Notes: generated by a model from the letters alone, not told the origin. A stretch of 64,000 bases of DNA from Paenibacillus sp. HGH0039 (GCF_000411255.1 NZ_KE150413.1:285131-349130), one strand, 5' to 3'. Counted from the first letter of the stretch, positions 28,293 through 37,716 are shown. Numbers and translations are program-made.

Positions 28293-29189
28293 TTGAGTGT
28301 AGAAAAATCGACTTTTCAAGGCGAAAAACCAGGTAAACGTACGGCTACTGCGGCAAAGCTTCTGCAACGAATCGTATTTATTTCGTTAGGTGCGGCTTTA
28401 TTTTCGATCGGGTTGGAAGTGTTCCTCGTTCCCAACAATATTATCGACGGCGGTATCACCGGTATTTCGATTATGCTGTCCCACTTCTTCCATCTCCCTC
28501 TCGGTATTTTCTTAACCCTTCTGAATCTTCCGTTCCTGTTTTTGGGCTACAAACAAATCGGTAAAACGTTCGCCATTTCGACGTTGTTCGGTGTTATCGC
28601 AATGTCAGTCGGAACTTCCCTTCTTCATCCGGTACCGGCTGTCACAATCGATCCGCTGTTGGCCGCCGTTTTCGGCGGGGTTATTCTCGGCGTCGGGATC
28701 GGACTCGTTATCCGTTCGGGCGGTTCCCTTGACGGTACGGAGATCGTAGCTATTCTGATCAATAAAAAATCACCGTTTTCCGTCGGTGAAATCGTCTTGT
28801 TCATCAACCTGTTCATTCTCGGCAGCGCCGGGTTTGTGTTCGGTTGGGATCATGCGATGTATTCCCTGATTGCGTATTACATTGCGATGAAAATGATTGA
28901 TGTGACGATCGAAGGTCTCGATCAGTCGAAATCCGTATGGATCATCAGTGAAAAATATAAAGAAATCGGCGATGCGCTGACTCAGCGTCTGGGCCGTGGC
29001 GTGACTTACCTTCATGGGGAAGGCGCTTATACCGGCGACGACAAGAAGGTGATTTTCACCGTCATTACGCGTCTGGAAGAAGCGAAGCTGAAATCCATCG
29101 TCGAAGAATGGGACGAAAACGCCTTTATTGCCGTCGGCAATATTCACGATGTGAAGGGCGGACAATTCAAGAAAAAGGATATCCACTGA
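28293..29189 (+). CDS. YitT-family membrane protein (DUF161 plus DUF2179)
   Basis: A 298-residue protein with five to six membrane spans (about 30-205; VPNNIIDGGITGISIMLSH and GGSLDGTEIVAILINKK are family hallmarks) and a C-terminal cytosolic domain (about 215-290) with GRGVTYLHGEGAYTGDDKK. Role unknown; members are common in Firmicutes. TTG at 28293 is taken as start because GGGGTG lies 8 nt before it; upstream frame residues look non-coding. Confidence 0.85.
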   Translation: MSVEKSTFQGEKPGKRTATAAKLLQRIVFISLGAALFSIGLEVFLVPNNIIDGGITGISIMLSHFFHLPLGIFLTLLNLPFLFLGYKQIGKTFAISTLFGVIAMSVGTSLLHPVPAVTIDPLLAAVFGGVILGVGIGLVIRSGGSLDGTEIVAILINKKSPFSVGEIVLFINLFILGSAGFVFGWDHAMYSLIAYYIAMKMIDVTIEGLDQSKSVWIISEKYKEIGDALTQRLGRGVTYLHGEGAYTGDDKKVIFTVITRLEEAKLKSIVEEWDENAFIAVGNIHDVKGGQFKKKDIH

Positions 29190-29231
29190 TCCTTGCAAAC
29201 AACTTCCCCTGCAGACGCGAGGGAAAAGGAA

Positions 29232-29270
29232 AAAACCAGCGGCCCAAAGGCTGCTGGTTTTTTTTTTTGC
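29232..29270. terminator. Bidirectional terminator between the YitT gene and ybdD
   Basis: AACCAGC-GCC / GGC-GCTGGTT stem with a T11 run on the plus strand and T6 on the minus strand. Two copies of GCTGCCGTAGCGT follow at about 29268-29300. Confidence 0.85.
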
Positions 29271-29304
29271 TGCCGTAGCGTGCTGCCGTAGCGTGCTGCC
29301 GCAC

Positions 29305-29508
29305 CTAGCAGCAGCGGGAGATTTTCCCGTCCTTGGCGTCATATCGGTTGTCCTGGGCCTGCCGGAAAAACTCCGCACGGCTCAGGACAGGCTGGTCTTT
29401 GTGGGCGTTTTTCATATGAGCCACATATGTCTCGTAGTGGGGGACGCCCACCATCAGATGGATAAACTGATTGCGGTAGCTCCAGATGAGTTTCAGGCGC
29501 TTAAACAT
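29305..29508 (-). CDS. YbdD/YjiX family small protein
   Basis: A 67-residue protein with the DUF466 pattern: YETYVAHMKNAHKDQPVLSRAEFF followed by a basic/Cys tail ending SRCC. In enterobacteria the homologue (YbdD/YjiX) is encoded after CstA/BtsT and is needed for pyruvate uptake. Here its start overlaps the cstA stop by 8 nt, with GAGGCGA upstream. A small partner of CstA is the likely role. Confidence 0.88.
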   Translation of the reverse strand: MFKRLKLIWSYRNQFIHLMVGVPHYETYVAHMKNAHKDQPVLSRAEFFRQAQDNRYDAKDGKISRCC

Positions 29509-31591
29509 ATTTCGTCGCCTCGGATCTGCCCTGCCCGCTGCGCGGGATATAGGGGGCTTCATAAAGGTCCAGCGGTTTGTTCGAAATCGCCTTCAGCCAG
29601 ACGCGGATGGCCGAGATAAACACGATCAGCACCACGATCATGAAAAATCCGCACAAGGCCGCGTCGATGTAATCATTCATCACGATCTGCTTCATCTGCG
29701 CGGCCGTTTTGGCCGGAGCGACGATTTTGCCGCTGTCCAGCGCGCTCTGGAACTGCTTGGCGTGAGAAAGAAAGCCGATGTTCGCTTTCTCGTGGAACAG
29801 CTTCTGCCAGCCTGCGGACATGGTCACGATAAGCAGCCACGTTGTGGGCAGGAGCGTGACCCAAGCGTACGCCTTTTTGCCCATTTTGAACAAAATGGTC
29901 GTCCCCAGCACAAGCGCGATGCCGGCCAGCATCTGGTTGGCGATGCCGAAGAGCGCCCACAAGGAGTTGATGCCCCCCAGAGGGTCCACAACGCCTTGGT
30001 AGAGGAAATAGCCCCAGCCCGCCACGCAGAGAGCCGTAGCGATAAGATTGCCTACCGTGGACCGGGTGTCCCCCAGCGACTTGCTGGCATAGCCGAGCAG
30101 ATCCTGGATGAGGAAGCGTCCCACGCGGGTACCGGCGTCGATCGTCGTCAGGATGAACAACGCTTCGAACAGGATGGCGAAGTGGTACCAGAACGCCATC
30201 ATCGTTTTGCCGCCGATCACGCCGGACAAGATTTGCGCCATGCCGATGGCGAAGGTCGGCGCGCCGCCCGTCCGCGAGAGGATGGTGCTCTCGCCGATAT
30301 CCTTGGACAGCGTAGTCAACTGCTCGGGCGTGATGGTGAAGCCCCAGCTCGTGATGGTTGACGCCGCGGTCGCCACATCGGTACCGCCCAGGGCCGCCGC
30401 CGACGAGTTAATCGCGAAGTAGGTGCCGGGCGTGATGATGCAGGCGGCGATCAGCGCCATGATGGCGACGAACGATTCGACCAGCATCGCGCCGTAGCCG
30501 ATCGGACGCGCGTGGGATTCGCGCTCCAGCATTTTGGGCGTCGTCCCGGAGGAGATCAGCGCATGGAAGCCCGAAACGGAGCCGCAGGCGATGGTGATGA
30601 ACAGGAACGGGAACAAATTCCCGGCGAAGACGGGACCGGTTCCGTCGATGAACCGGGTCGTGGCCGGCATGGACAGATCCGGCAGAACGAAAATAATACC
30701 CAGCGCGAGGCCGATAATTGTTCCGACTTTCAGGAACGTGCTGAGATAGTCGCGGGGCGCCAGAAGCAGCCAGACCGGCATGACCGAAGCGAAAAAGCCG
30801 TAGGCGATCATCATCAGAGCGATGGTTTCCCCGCTGAAGGAGAAAAGCGGGGCCAGAGCGGCGCTCTCGGCGACGAATTTGCCTCCGATCAGCGACAGAA
30901 CGAGCAGCACGACGCCAATGAGCGATGCTTCCCCGACCCGGCCGGGCCGTATGTAGCGCATATACACGCCCATCAGGAGGGCAATCGGAATGGTGGCGGC
31001 AATCGTGAACATGCCCCACGGGCTGCCGATCAGCGCTTTGACGACGACGAGCCCGAGCACGGCGAGAAGAATGATCATAATGCCCAGAATGCCGAGCATG
31101 GCAATCGTGCCCGTCACCTTGCCGATTTCGTCCTTGATCATATCGCCCAGCGATTTACCGTTTCTGCGTGTTGAAGCGAAAAGAATCACGAAATCCTGGA
31201 CGGCACCTCCCAGAATAACGCCGAGAATAATCCACAGCGTTCCGGGCAGATAGCCCATCTGGGCGGCAAGTACGGGGCCTACGAGAGGACCCGCGCCGGC
31301 GATGGCCGCGAAATGGTGCCCGAACAGCACCCATTTGTTCGTCGGCACATAGTCCTTGCCGTCGTTGTTCAGCTCTGCGGGTGTTTTCCGGTTGTCGTCG
31401 AGCACGAACACTTTGCGGGCGAGAAAACGGCTGTAGAACCGGTAGGCGACCGCATAGCAGCTGACGGCTGCGATAACGAGCCAGGCGGCATTGATCGTTT
31501 CCCCGCGATTAAGTGCGACAAGCCCGAAAGCGAACGCGCCGACAATGGAAATCACCCCCCAGAGCAAGATTGATTTCCATCCGATTTTCAT
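29501..31591 (-). CDS. cstA: Carbon starvation protein CstA (pyruvate/peptide transporter)
   Basis: A 696-residue integral membrane protein with about 16 to 18 spans. Family marks are the N-terminal FGHHFAAIAGAGPLVGPVLA, ISSGTTPKMLERESHARPIG and TTIDAGTRVGRFL. Homologues import pyruvate and possibly peptides when preferred carbon is short. ATG 31591 is chosen because AGGAGG is 7 nt upstream; an ATG two codons earlier is too close. A cre-like site right after the -10 suggests CcpA repression in glucose. Co-transcribed with ybdD. Confidence 0.93.
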   Translation of the reverse strand: MKIGWKSILLWGVISIVGAFAFGLVALNRGETINAAWLVIAAVSCYAVAYRFYSRFLARKVFVLDDNRKTPAELNNDGKDYVPTNKWVLFGHHFAAIAGAGPLVGPVLAAQMGYLPGTLWIILGVILGGAVQDFVILFASTRRNGKSLGDMIKDEIGKVTGTIAMLGILGIMIILLAVLGLVVVKALIGSPWGMFTIAATIPIALLMGVYMRYIRPGRVGEASLIGVVLLVLSLIGGKFVAESAALAPLFSFSGETIALMMIAYGFFASVMPVWLLLAPRDYLSTFLKVGTIIGLALGIIFVLPDLSMPATTRFIDGTGPVFAGNLFPFLFITIACGSVSGFHALISSGTTPKMLERESHARPIGYGAMLVESFVAIMALIAACIITPGTYFAINSSAAALGGTDVATAASTITSWGFTITPEQLTTLSKDIGESTILSRTGGAPTFAIGMAQILSGVIGGKTMMAFWYHFAILFEALFILTTIDAGTRVGRFLIQDLLGYASKSLGDTRSTVGNLIATALCVAGWGYFLYQGVVDPLGGINSLWALFGIANQMLAGIALVLGTTILFKMGKKAYAWVTLLPTTWLLIVTMSAGWQKLFHEKANIGFLSHAKQFQSALDSGKIVAPAKTAAQMKQIVMNDYIDAALCGFFMIVVLIVFISAIRVWLKAISNKPLDLYEAPYIPRSGQGRSEATKYV

Positions 31592-31616
31592 AAACATGCC
31601 TCCTTACTGGTTAATA

Positions 31617-31630
31617 TGGGAACGTTTACA
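31617..31630 (-). promoter_or_regulatory. cre-like site (CcpA) at the cstA promoter
   Basis: The minus strand reads TGTAAACGTTCCCA, matching TGWAANCGNTNWCA at all but one fixed position. It lies a few nt downstream of the -10, a repressing position. Confidence 0.6.
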
Positions 31631-31633
31631 AGT

Positions 31634-31642
31634 AGTATAGCA
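31634..31642 (-). promoter_or_regulatory. Extended -10 promoter of cstA
   Basis: The minus strand reads TGC-TATACT; no good -35. It is directly followed by the cre-like site. Confidence 0.5.
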
Positions 31643-31798
31643 GGTTTTTCCGGTGTGGGAAGAGGCTGGATGTCCAAACCGTTTTCAAAAACGTGAGATT
31701 TTCGACGTATTAACAAGCTAGCGCACAAAAAGTAGAAATGTAAGCGCATTAGGGGATTTCTTTGGCTTAAATCGGTTTAAAACCAATCTCCCCATATC

Positions 31799-31827
31799 TT
31801 TACAAAGCACGTGCGGAGGTGTAACAT
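31799..31827 (+). promoter_or_regulatory. Probable promoter of the kdp operon leader
   Basis: TTTACA, 17-nt spacer ending in TG, then TAACAT, about 30 nt before the first c-di-AMP aptamer. Confidence 0.5.
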
Positions 31828-31857
31828 TCATTCCATCAATTGAAAAAAACAGTTTCT

Positions 31858-32035
31858 TGCTTTCGCTGAATTTCCCCATCCGGGGAAGCGGGGGAACCAT
31901 CGCAGCATTGATCCGGTGTGAGAGCCGGAGCCGTGTCTGCAGGGGTGAATCCTGAAGCGCCGGAACCCATGGACCCGGCAATCAGGTAGGGCGACTCTCA
32001 CCGCCCGAATCCGACAGCTAACCTCGTAAGCGCAT
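31858..32035 (+). promoter_or_regulatory. c-di-AMP riboswitch (ydaO/yuaA class), first copy
   Basis: Conserved blocks of the ydaO class appear in order: CGCTGAAT, GGGGGAACCATCGC, GGGGTGAATCC, TAGGGCGACTCTC, CCCGAATCCGACAGCTAACC and CTCGTAAGCG closing the outer helix. The class binds cyclic di-AMP and normally stops transcription when the ligand is bound. A terminator hairpin follows at 32075. It reads toward the kdp genes. Confidence 0.95.
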
Positions 32036-32074
32036 GAGTTCGGGAGGGGTTGAAGAAGCTTGTGATCGGCATCG

Positions 32075-32107
32075 ACCACAGGGACTTCGTTTCGCTGTGG
32101 TTTTGTT
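32075..32107 (+). terminator. Terminator of the first c-di-AMP riboswitch
   Basis: ACCACAG / CTGTGGT stem followed by TTTGTT, right after the aptamer. Confidence 0.75.
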
Positions 32108-32153
32108 ATGTTCAAAAACATCCGAAAATGAAAAATGTGCCAAACAAATGAAC

Positions 32154-32325
32154 ATGCGTTTTTATCGCTGAGTTTCCGTGTGAAGCGGAAAACGGGGGAA
32201 CCAACGAGGACTTGCAGGCCTGACGGCCAGTCCTCATGGGGTGAATCCAGAAGCGGCATCCGTGCCGTCATGGTAGGGCGACTCTCACGCCCGAATCCGA
32301 CAGCTAACCTCGTAAGCGTACCGAG
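32154..32325 (+). promoter_or_regulatory. c-di-AMP riboswitch (ydaO/yuaA class), second copy
   Basis: The same conserved blocks recur: CGCTGAGTTTCC, GGGGGAACCAACGAGG, GGGGTGAATCC, TAGGGCGACTCTC, CCCGAATCCGACAGCTAACC, CTCGTAAGCG. The core boxes match the first copy, while the variable stems differ in sequence and length, so this is an old duplication. It is followed by its own strong terminator, about 30 nt before the first kdp-operon gene. Confidence 0.95.
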
Positions 32326-32377
32326 AGAGGCGACTGCTATCGCGCTTCGGCTATAGTCTTTTTAGGCTGTGACCGTC

Positions 32378-32421
32378 AAGAAGCCGCGTGAAGAGTTCCT
32401 CTTCCGCAGGCTTCTTTTTTT
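32378..32421 (+). terminator. Terminator of the second c-di-AMP riboswitch
   Basis: A long stem (AAGAAGCC / GGCTTCTT outer, GAAGAG / CTCTTC inner) followed by seven T, ending 31 nt before the first gene of the kdp operon. Confidence 0.9.
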
Positions 32422-32451
32422 GCTGCCCAAAACATGAAAGAGGGATAAAAA

Positions 32452-32892
32452 GTGGACGAGAGAAAGATCCAAACCTATACGTTGGTTTCCGCACCGAATG
32501 TCACCGGCGAGAACTTTATTAAACTGCTGAATATTTACCGCAGACCCTTCGCGGCGCTTGTGAACAATCCCGCAGAAGGACAGCGGATGAAGAAGCTGGG
32601 AGTCCGGCACATCGTGGAAGTGGACACCGTGCGCCACGAAGCCTGGGAAGTTCCCGAGCTTCCGATCGGTGACGTTTATCTTTTCGAAGACAGCCTGCCG
32701 CTCTGCTGCCGGTATCTTCAGATGGTCCGCAGCTGGACAACCGGAACGATTTTCGTGGTGAAAACGAATGCCACACCGCGGTTGATTTATAAAGCGCTCG
32801 GCGCCGACCATGTGGTGCATACGAATACCCGTCAGGTCTCTTTCCTGCTTGGAGCAGCACCGGGCCAAGTGCCCGAGGAAGTTTTGCGCTGA
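32452..32892 (+). CDS. Unknown protein, first gene of the kdp operon
   Basis: A 146-residue soluble protein not recognised. No signal peptide or membrane span. The middle (about 60-118: HEAWEVPELPIGDVYLFED and TIFVVKTNATPRLIYKALGADHVVHT) reads like an alternating alpha/beta domain. GTG start with AGAGGG 7 nt before it. It sits directly after the two c-di-AMP riboswitches and 80 nt before the next kdp gene, so it should be co-regulated with K+ uptake. A regulator or accessory factor of Kdp is a guess. Confidence 0.75.
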   Translation: MDERKIQTYTLVSAPNVTGENFIKLLNIYRRPFAALVNNPAEGQRMKKLGVRHIVEVDTVRHEAWEVPELPIGDVYLFEDSLPLCCRYLQMVRSWTTGTIFVVKTNATPRLIYKALGADHVVHTNTRQVSFLLGAAPGQVPEEVLR

Positions 32893-32972
32893 CGTTTAAA
32901 TTCACTGTCCGAACGATCATGAATGAACCTATAAAACGAACCTATAAATAGGAAAGAAAGGAGCCGACACAC

Positions 32973-33083
32973 ATGACGGACCTTTATATGATTCTGCTGC
33001 TGGCAGTCATTTATCTCATCTTTTATGGTTTTCTGACCTGGTGTGACCATGTCGTGGAAGGCTCGGAAGGCGGCCGTACATGA
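32973..33083 (+). CDS. 36-residue kdp-associated membrane peptide
   Basis: ATG with AAAGGAG 9 nt upstream encodes 36 residues. One membrane span (MILLLAVIYLIFYGFLTW, about 6-23) is followed by CDHVVEG and a short charged tail. Its stop overlaps the kdpF start (ATGA). Small ORFs of similar plan, a span then Cys-Asp, stand before kdpF in various bacteria as far as I recall. It is probably an additional small Kdp subunit or stabiliser; unproven. Confidence 0.6.
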   Translation: MTDLYMILLLAVIYLIFYGFLTWCDHVVEGSEGGRT

Positions 33084-33157
33084 TGATCATCGCGCTTTTT
33101 ACGGCAGGGCTTTTCCTGTATCTGATATACGCGCTCATACATCCCGAAAAATTTTAG
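33080..33157 (+). CDS. kdpF: KdpF, small stabilising subunit of the Kdp K+ ATPase
   Basis: A 25-residue peptide that is almost all one membrane span: it starts MMIIALFTAGLFLYLIYAL and ends in the typical HPEKF. KdpF stabilises the KdpABC complex in the membrane. Its start overlaps the preceding stop by 4 nt and it lies 60 nt before kdpA, the usual position. Confidence 0.85.
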   Translation: MMIIALFTAGLFLYLIYALIHPEKF

Positions 33158-33217
33158 GGCGCCTTCGGGCAGCCGGTGAACGACTAGCGCGGAGTTGGTT
33201 GAGGAGGATAGGAATCC

Positions 33218-34897
33218 ATGGAGATTGTGCAAATCGTAATCGTAATCGCGGCGCTTTGCCTGCTGGTGAAACCGCTTGGAACTTATATCTATCATGTTTT
33301 TTCGAATGAGAGAAACCGGACGGACAAATGGTTCGGCTGGCTGGAACGGCCCATTTACAAGCTTGCGGGTATCCGCAGCGAGAACGGCATGACGTGGAAG
33401 AAGTATGCGGGCAGCCTTGTGCTGACCAACATTGTGCTTGTGGCGGTCGGGTATCTGATCCTCCGTCTGCAGCGTGCTCTTCCTTTGAACCCGAACGGGA
33501 TCGACAATATGGAAGCGACGCTGTCGTTTAATACGATCATCAGCTTTATGACGAACACCAACCTGCAGCACTACAGCGGGGAAACGGGCTTGTCTTATTT
33601 CTCGCAGATGGCGGTCATCATGATGATGATGTTCACGTCCGCCGTAACGGGCATCGTTGTAGCGATTGCGTTTATCCGCGGACTGACGTCCAAAGGCAAT
33701 ACCATCGGCAACTTTTTTACGGATTTTGTAAAAGGACACACTCGCCTGCTGCTGCCGCTGGCTATCGTGGTCACACTGGTGCTTGTCGGCCTGAAGGTGC
33801 CGCAGACGCTGGATCCGACCGTGGCCGCGAAGACGCTTGAAGGCGGGGAGCAGCAAATCGCCATCGGTCCGGTAGCGTCGCTTGTGTCCATCAAGCATCT
33901 GGGTACGAACGGCGGCGGTTTCTTCGGGGTGAACTCTTCCCATCCGTTTGAAAATCCGTCTCCGCTGACTAACGTGATCGAAATGCTGTCCATGTGGTGC
34001 ATTCCGGCCTCATTAACCTATACCTTCGGGCGGTTTGCGAAGAACCGGAAGCAGGGATGGGTCATTTTCACCGCGATGATGACCTTGTTCCTGGTCTTTC
34101 TGTCGGTCGCTTTCTTCTCGGAAAAGGCCGGTAACCCTGCCTTGAACGCCCTTGGCGCGGATTCGTCCATCGGCAGTATGGAAGGCAAAGAGGTGCGGTT
34201 CGGCATTGCCCAGTCCGCGCTGTTCACTACGGTAACGACGGCGGCGACGACCGGAACCGTCAACAATATGCACGACACGCTCACCCCGCTGGGCGGAATG
34301 GTTCCGCTCGCTCAAATGATGCTGAACTGCGTATTCGGCGGGGACGGAGTCGGGCTGGTCAATATGCTCATGTACGCGATTTTGGCGGTCTTTCTGGCGG
34401 GCCTCATGGTCGGCCGGACCCCGGAGTTTCTGGGACGCAAAATCGAGTCCCGCGAGATGAAACTGATCGCCGTTGCGATTCTGGCGCATCCGCTTATCAT
34501 CCTGGCTCCGACGGCGATCGCTTTCATGACGGAGCTTGGCAAAGGAGCCGTCACCAATCCGGGATTCCACGGAATCTCCCAGGTGCTGTACGAGTTCACG
34601 TCGTCTGCGGCCAATAACGGCTCCGGCTTTGAGGGGCTGGCAGACAATACGCCGTTCTGGAACATTTCCACGGGAATTGTGATGCTGCTGGGCCGTTACG
34701 TGTCGATCATCGCCCTTCTGGGTGCGGCCGGCTCCCTGGGCCGTAAACAGTGGGTCCCGGAAACAATCGGTACGTTCCGTACGGACAATGCCTTGTTTAC
34801 CGGAATCGTGGTAGGTACGGTCGTCATCATTGGGGCGCTCACCTTCCTGCCGGTAATCGCGCTCGGTCCGGTGGCCGAATATTTGACATTGCGTTAA
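33218..34897 (+). CDS. kdpA: K+-transporting ATPase subunit A
   Basis: A 559-residue membrane subunit forming the K+ selectivity filter of the high-affinity KdpFABC pump. It has about ten spans and the pore-loop sequences TNTNLQHYSGE, LGTNGGGFFGVNSSHPFENP and TGTVNNMHDTLTPLGG of the four repeated filter regions. GAGGAGGAT ribosome site. Third of the canonical kdp genes here, followed 20 nt later by kdpB. Confidence 0.96.
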   Translation: MEIVQIVIVIAALCLLVKPLGTYIYHVFSNERNRTDKWFGWLERPIYKLAGIRSENGMTWKKYAGSLVLTNIVLVAVGYLILRLQRALPLNPNGIDNMEATLSFNTIISFMTNTNLQHYSGETGLSYFSQMAVIMMMMFTSAVTGIVVAIAFIRGLTSKGNTIGNFFTDFVKGHTRLLLPLAIVVTLVLVGLKVPQTLDPTVAAKTLEGGEQQIAIGPVASLVSIKHLGTNGGGFFGVNSSHPFENPSPLTNVIEMLSMWCIPASLTYTFGRFAKNRKQGWVIFTAMMTLFLVFLSVAFFSEKAGNPALNALGADSSIGSMEGKEVRFGIAQSALFTTVTTAATTGTVNNMHDTLTPLGGMVPLAQMMLNCVFGGDGVGLVNMLMYAILAVFLAGLMVGRTPEFLGRKIESREMKLIAVAILAHPLIILAPTAIAFMTELGKGAVTNPGFHGISQVLYEFTSSAANNGSGFEGLADNTPFWNISTGIVMLLGRYVSIIALLGAAGSLGRKQWVPETIGTFRTDNALFTGIVVGTVVIIGALTFLPVIALGPVAEYLTLR

Positions 34898-34917
34898 AAA
34901 CGATGGGGTGAAAACGG

Positions 34918-36963
34918 ATGAGTTCAAATGCTTCTCAAGCGAAACGAAAATCGATGCTGAGCGGAGATATCGTCAGACAGGCGGTCGCGCAAAGCTTTCT
35001 TAAATTAAATCCGGTTACGATGATGAAAAATCCCGTTATGTTCGTGGTAGAAATCGGAACCTTCATTGTCCTTCTGATGACGGTACTTCCCGGCTACTTC
35101 GGAACGCAGGACCGGATCGGATTCAACCTGACGGTGTTTCTGATTCTGCTCTTCACGGTGCTGTTCGCCAACTTTGCCGAGGCGCTGGCGGAAGGCAGGG
35201 GGAAAGCCCAGGCGGACTCGCTTAAGAAGTCCAAGCAGGAAATCCAGGCTAACAAAGTGGTCGGCAGCGGCATTAAAGTCGTTCCGTCCACGGAGCTTCG
35301 CAAGGGCGATATCGTTACCGTCGCCCAAGGAGAAATGATTCCCGGCGACGGCGAAGTGATTGAGGGTCTGGCCTCTGTCGATGAATCGGCGATCACGGGG
35401 GAATCCGCGCCGGTCATTAAAGAAGCGGGCGGAGACTTCAGCTCGGTTACGGGCGGCACACGGGTCGTGAGCGACGCGATCCGGGTACGGATTACGAGCG
35501 ATCCCGGCGAATCTTTCATCGACCGGATGATTTCCCTCGTCGAGGGAGCGTCCCGCCAGAAGACGCCGAACGAAATCGCGCTGAACACGCTGCTGATCAC
35601 GCTGACGCTTATTTTTCTGATCGTGGTCGTTACGCTGAAGCCCATTGCGGGGTTCGTGAATGTCGAGCTGGATACGGCCGTACTGATCGCCCTGCTCGTC
35701 TGTCTTATTCCGACGACGATCGGCGCCTTGTTGTCCGCAATCGGGATCGCGGGGATGGACCGGGTCACCCAGTTCAACGTTCTGGCGATGTCGGGGAAAG
35801 CGGTCGAAGCGGCCGGTGACATCAATACGATCATTCTGGATAAAACGGGGACCATCACGTTCGGAAACCGGATGGCCAGCGAATTTATCCCGGTAGGCGG
35901 CGCCTCCGCGGGTGAAGCGGCTGCCTGGGCGGCCGTCAGCTCGATCAAAGACGAAACGCCGGAAGGACGCTCCGTGCTGGAGCTGATGAAGAAGCAGAAC
36001 CTGGTTTACGAGGCCTCTCTCGCGGAAGGCGGGGAGTTCATCGACTTTAAAGCGGAAACCCGGATGAGCGGCATCGACCTGAAAGACGGCAGAAAAGTGC
36101 GCAAAGGCGCCGTAGACGCCGTCGTCCGCTGGGTGCAGGAGCAGGGCGGAACGGTTCCCGCCGATCTTAAGGCTAACGGGGATGCGATCGCCACGGAAGG
36201 CGGGACCCCGCTTGCCGTTGCCGTGGATGGAAGAGTGTACGGCCTCATTTACTTGAAGGATACCGTGAAGCCCGGCATGAAGGAACGGTTCGATACCTTG
36301 CGCCAAATGGGCATCAAAACGATCATGTGCACCGGCGACAACCCGCTGACGGCGGCTACTATCGCCAAGGAAGCCGGTGTGGACGGCTTTATCGCCGAGA
36401 GCAAGCCGGAGGATAAGATTGCCGTGATCCGCAAAGAGCAGGCGGAGGGCAAGCTGGTCGCGATGACCGGCGACGGCACGAACGACGCTCCGGCGCTTGC
36501 CCAGGCCGACGTGGGTCTGGCGATGAACAGCGGAACCATCGCCGCCAAAGAGGCGGCCAACATGGTCGATCTGGACTCCGATCCGTCCAAGATCATTGAA
36601 GTGGTCGGCATCGGCAAGCAGCTGCTGATGACACGCGGGGCGCTCACGACCTTCTCGATCGCCAACGATATCGCCAAATATTTCGCGATCATTCCGGCGA
36701 TGTTCATGCTGGCGATCCCGCAGATGGAAGCCCTCAATATCATGAAGCTGGGGTCGCCCCTGTCGGCGGTACTGTCCGCCCTCATCTTCAACGCGGTCAT
36801 CATTCCGCTGCTCATTCCACTTGCGATGAAGGGCGTCAAATACCGCCCAATGAGCTCGACAAAGCTGCTCAGCCGCAATCTTTTTGTTTACGGGCTGGGC
36901 GGGGTCGTCGTTCCTTTTATCGGAATCAAGATCATTGACCTTGTCGTCCATGTCTGGATCTAG
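34918..36963 (+). CDS. kdpB: K+-transporting ATPase subunit B (P-type ATPase)
   Basis: A 681-residue P-type ATPase catalytic subunit. The phosphorylated Asp is in [13 protein letters not shown] (near residue 310), the actuator motif is [12 protein letters not shown], and the hinge [16 protein letters not shown]. Spans flank these domains in the KdpB pattern. It hydrolyses ATP to drive K+ import through KdpA. GGGGTGA ribosome site. Confidence 0.96.
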   Translation: MSSNASQAKRKSMLSGDIVRQAVAQSFLKLNPVTMMKNPVMFVVEIGTFIVLLMTVLPGYFGTQDRIGFNLTVFLILLFTVLFANFAEALAEGRGKAQADSLKKSKQEIQANKVVGSGIKVVPSTELRKGDIVTVAQGEMIPGDGEVIEGLASVDESAITGESAPVIKEAGGDFSSVTGGTRVVSDAIRVRITSDPGESFIDRMISLVEGASRQKTPNEIALNTLLITLTLIFLIVVVTLKPIAGFVNVELDTAVLIALLVCLIPTTIGALLSAIGIAGMDRVTQFNVLAMSGKAVEAAGDINTIILDKTGTITFGNRMASEFIPVGGASAGEAAAWAAVSSIKDETPEGRSVLELMKKQNLVYEASLAEGGEFIDFKAETRMSGIDLKDGRKVRKGAVDAVVRWVQEQGGTVPADLKANGDAIATEGGTPLAVAVDGRVYGLIYLKDTVKPGMKERFDTLRQMGIKTIMCTGDNPLTAATIAKEAGVDGFIAESKPEDKIAVIRKEQAEGKLVAMTGDGTNDAPALAQADVGLAMNSGTIAAKEAANMVDLDSDPSKIIEVVGIGKQLLMTRGALTTFSIANDIAKYFAIIPAMFMLAIPQMEALNIMKLGSPLSAVLSALIFNAVIIPLLIPLAMKGVKYRPMSSTKLLSRNLFVYGLGGVVVPFIGIKIIDLVVHVWI

Positions 36964-37098
36964 GGACCCGTTTCGTGAAAACGGAAGCACATAAACGCTT
37001 AAGTAAACGGCATGAAAATGCCCTGTAAACCAAGCAACCACATGCCGGGAATGCCTCTCGCAGGCTTCCCCCGGTATAAGAGAGAGGATTGAAAAAGG

Positions 37099-37716
37099 AT
37101 GAATCCAGGCGCTTCGGTACCTAAAGAAAACGGCGAGTGGAACGGGTCCGTCTTGTCTATCGCCGTCCGTGTCAGCATATTGTTAATCGTCCTGTGCGGG
37201 ATTATATATCCGCTCGTATCGACAGGGCTGGCGCAGGTCATTTTCCCCAAACAGGCCAACGGCAGCGTCATCCAGAACGAACAGGGTGAAGTCGTCGGCT
37301 CGGAGCTGATCGGGCAATTGTTTGCGGATCCGAAGTATTTCCACGGCCGCGTTTCTTCCATTGAGTATAAAGCGGAAGCTTCGGGCTCTAACAACTATGC
37401 CCCGTCCAACCCGGAACTGGTAAAACGCACGCAGGAATCCATCGAGTCATGGAAAAAGGAAAATCCGGACGTACCCGTCAATCAGGTGCCGATTTCCTTG
37501 CTCACGAACTCAGCTTCGGGTCTTGATCCCCATATTACGCCGGAATCGGCTCAAGTCCAGATACCCCGCATTGCCAAAGTAACGGGAGTATCCACAGCCC
37601 AGCTTCAGGAACTGGTGAAAAAGAACACGGACGGCCGCGATCTGGGCATATTCGGCGAACCTCGTGTGAATGTGCTGGAACTGAACCTGGATGTGAAAAA
37701 ATTAGCCGGGAAATAA
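37099..37716 (+). CDS. kdpC: K+-transporting ATPase subunit C
   Basis: A 205-residue single-span subunit (span about 17-40, [18 protein letters not shown]) with the periplasmic-type domain marks [28 protein letters not shown]-like [31 protein letters not shown] and [18 protein letters not shown]. It assists ATP binding by KdpB. The 135-nt spacer after kdpB contains a hairpin (about 37042-37075). Confidence 0.95.
   Translation: MNPGASVPKENGEWNGSVLSIAVRVSILLIVLCGIIYPLVSTGLAQVIFPKQANGSVIQNEQGEVVGSELIGQLFADPKYFHGRVSSIEYKAEASGSNNYAPSNPELVKRTQESIESWKKENPDVPVNQVPISLLTNSASGLDPHITPESAQVQIPRIAKVTGVSTAQLQELVKKNTDGRDLGIFGEPRVNVLELNLDVKKLAGK

Noticed and set aside
35005-37041. 678-codon open frame on the minus strand opposite kdpB
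   Set aside because: It is antisense to a gene with full KdpB motifs, has low-complexity Arg/His/Asp-rich sequence, no ribosome site and no recognisable domain. GC-rich codon bias of kdpB creates it.
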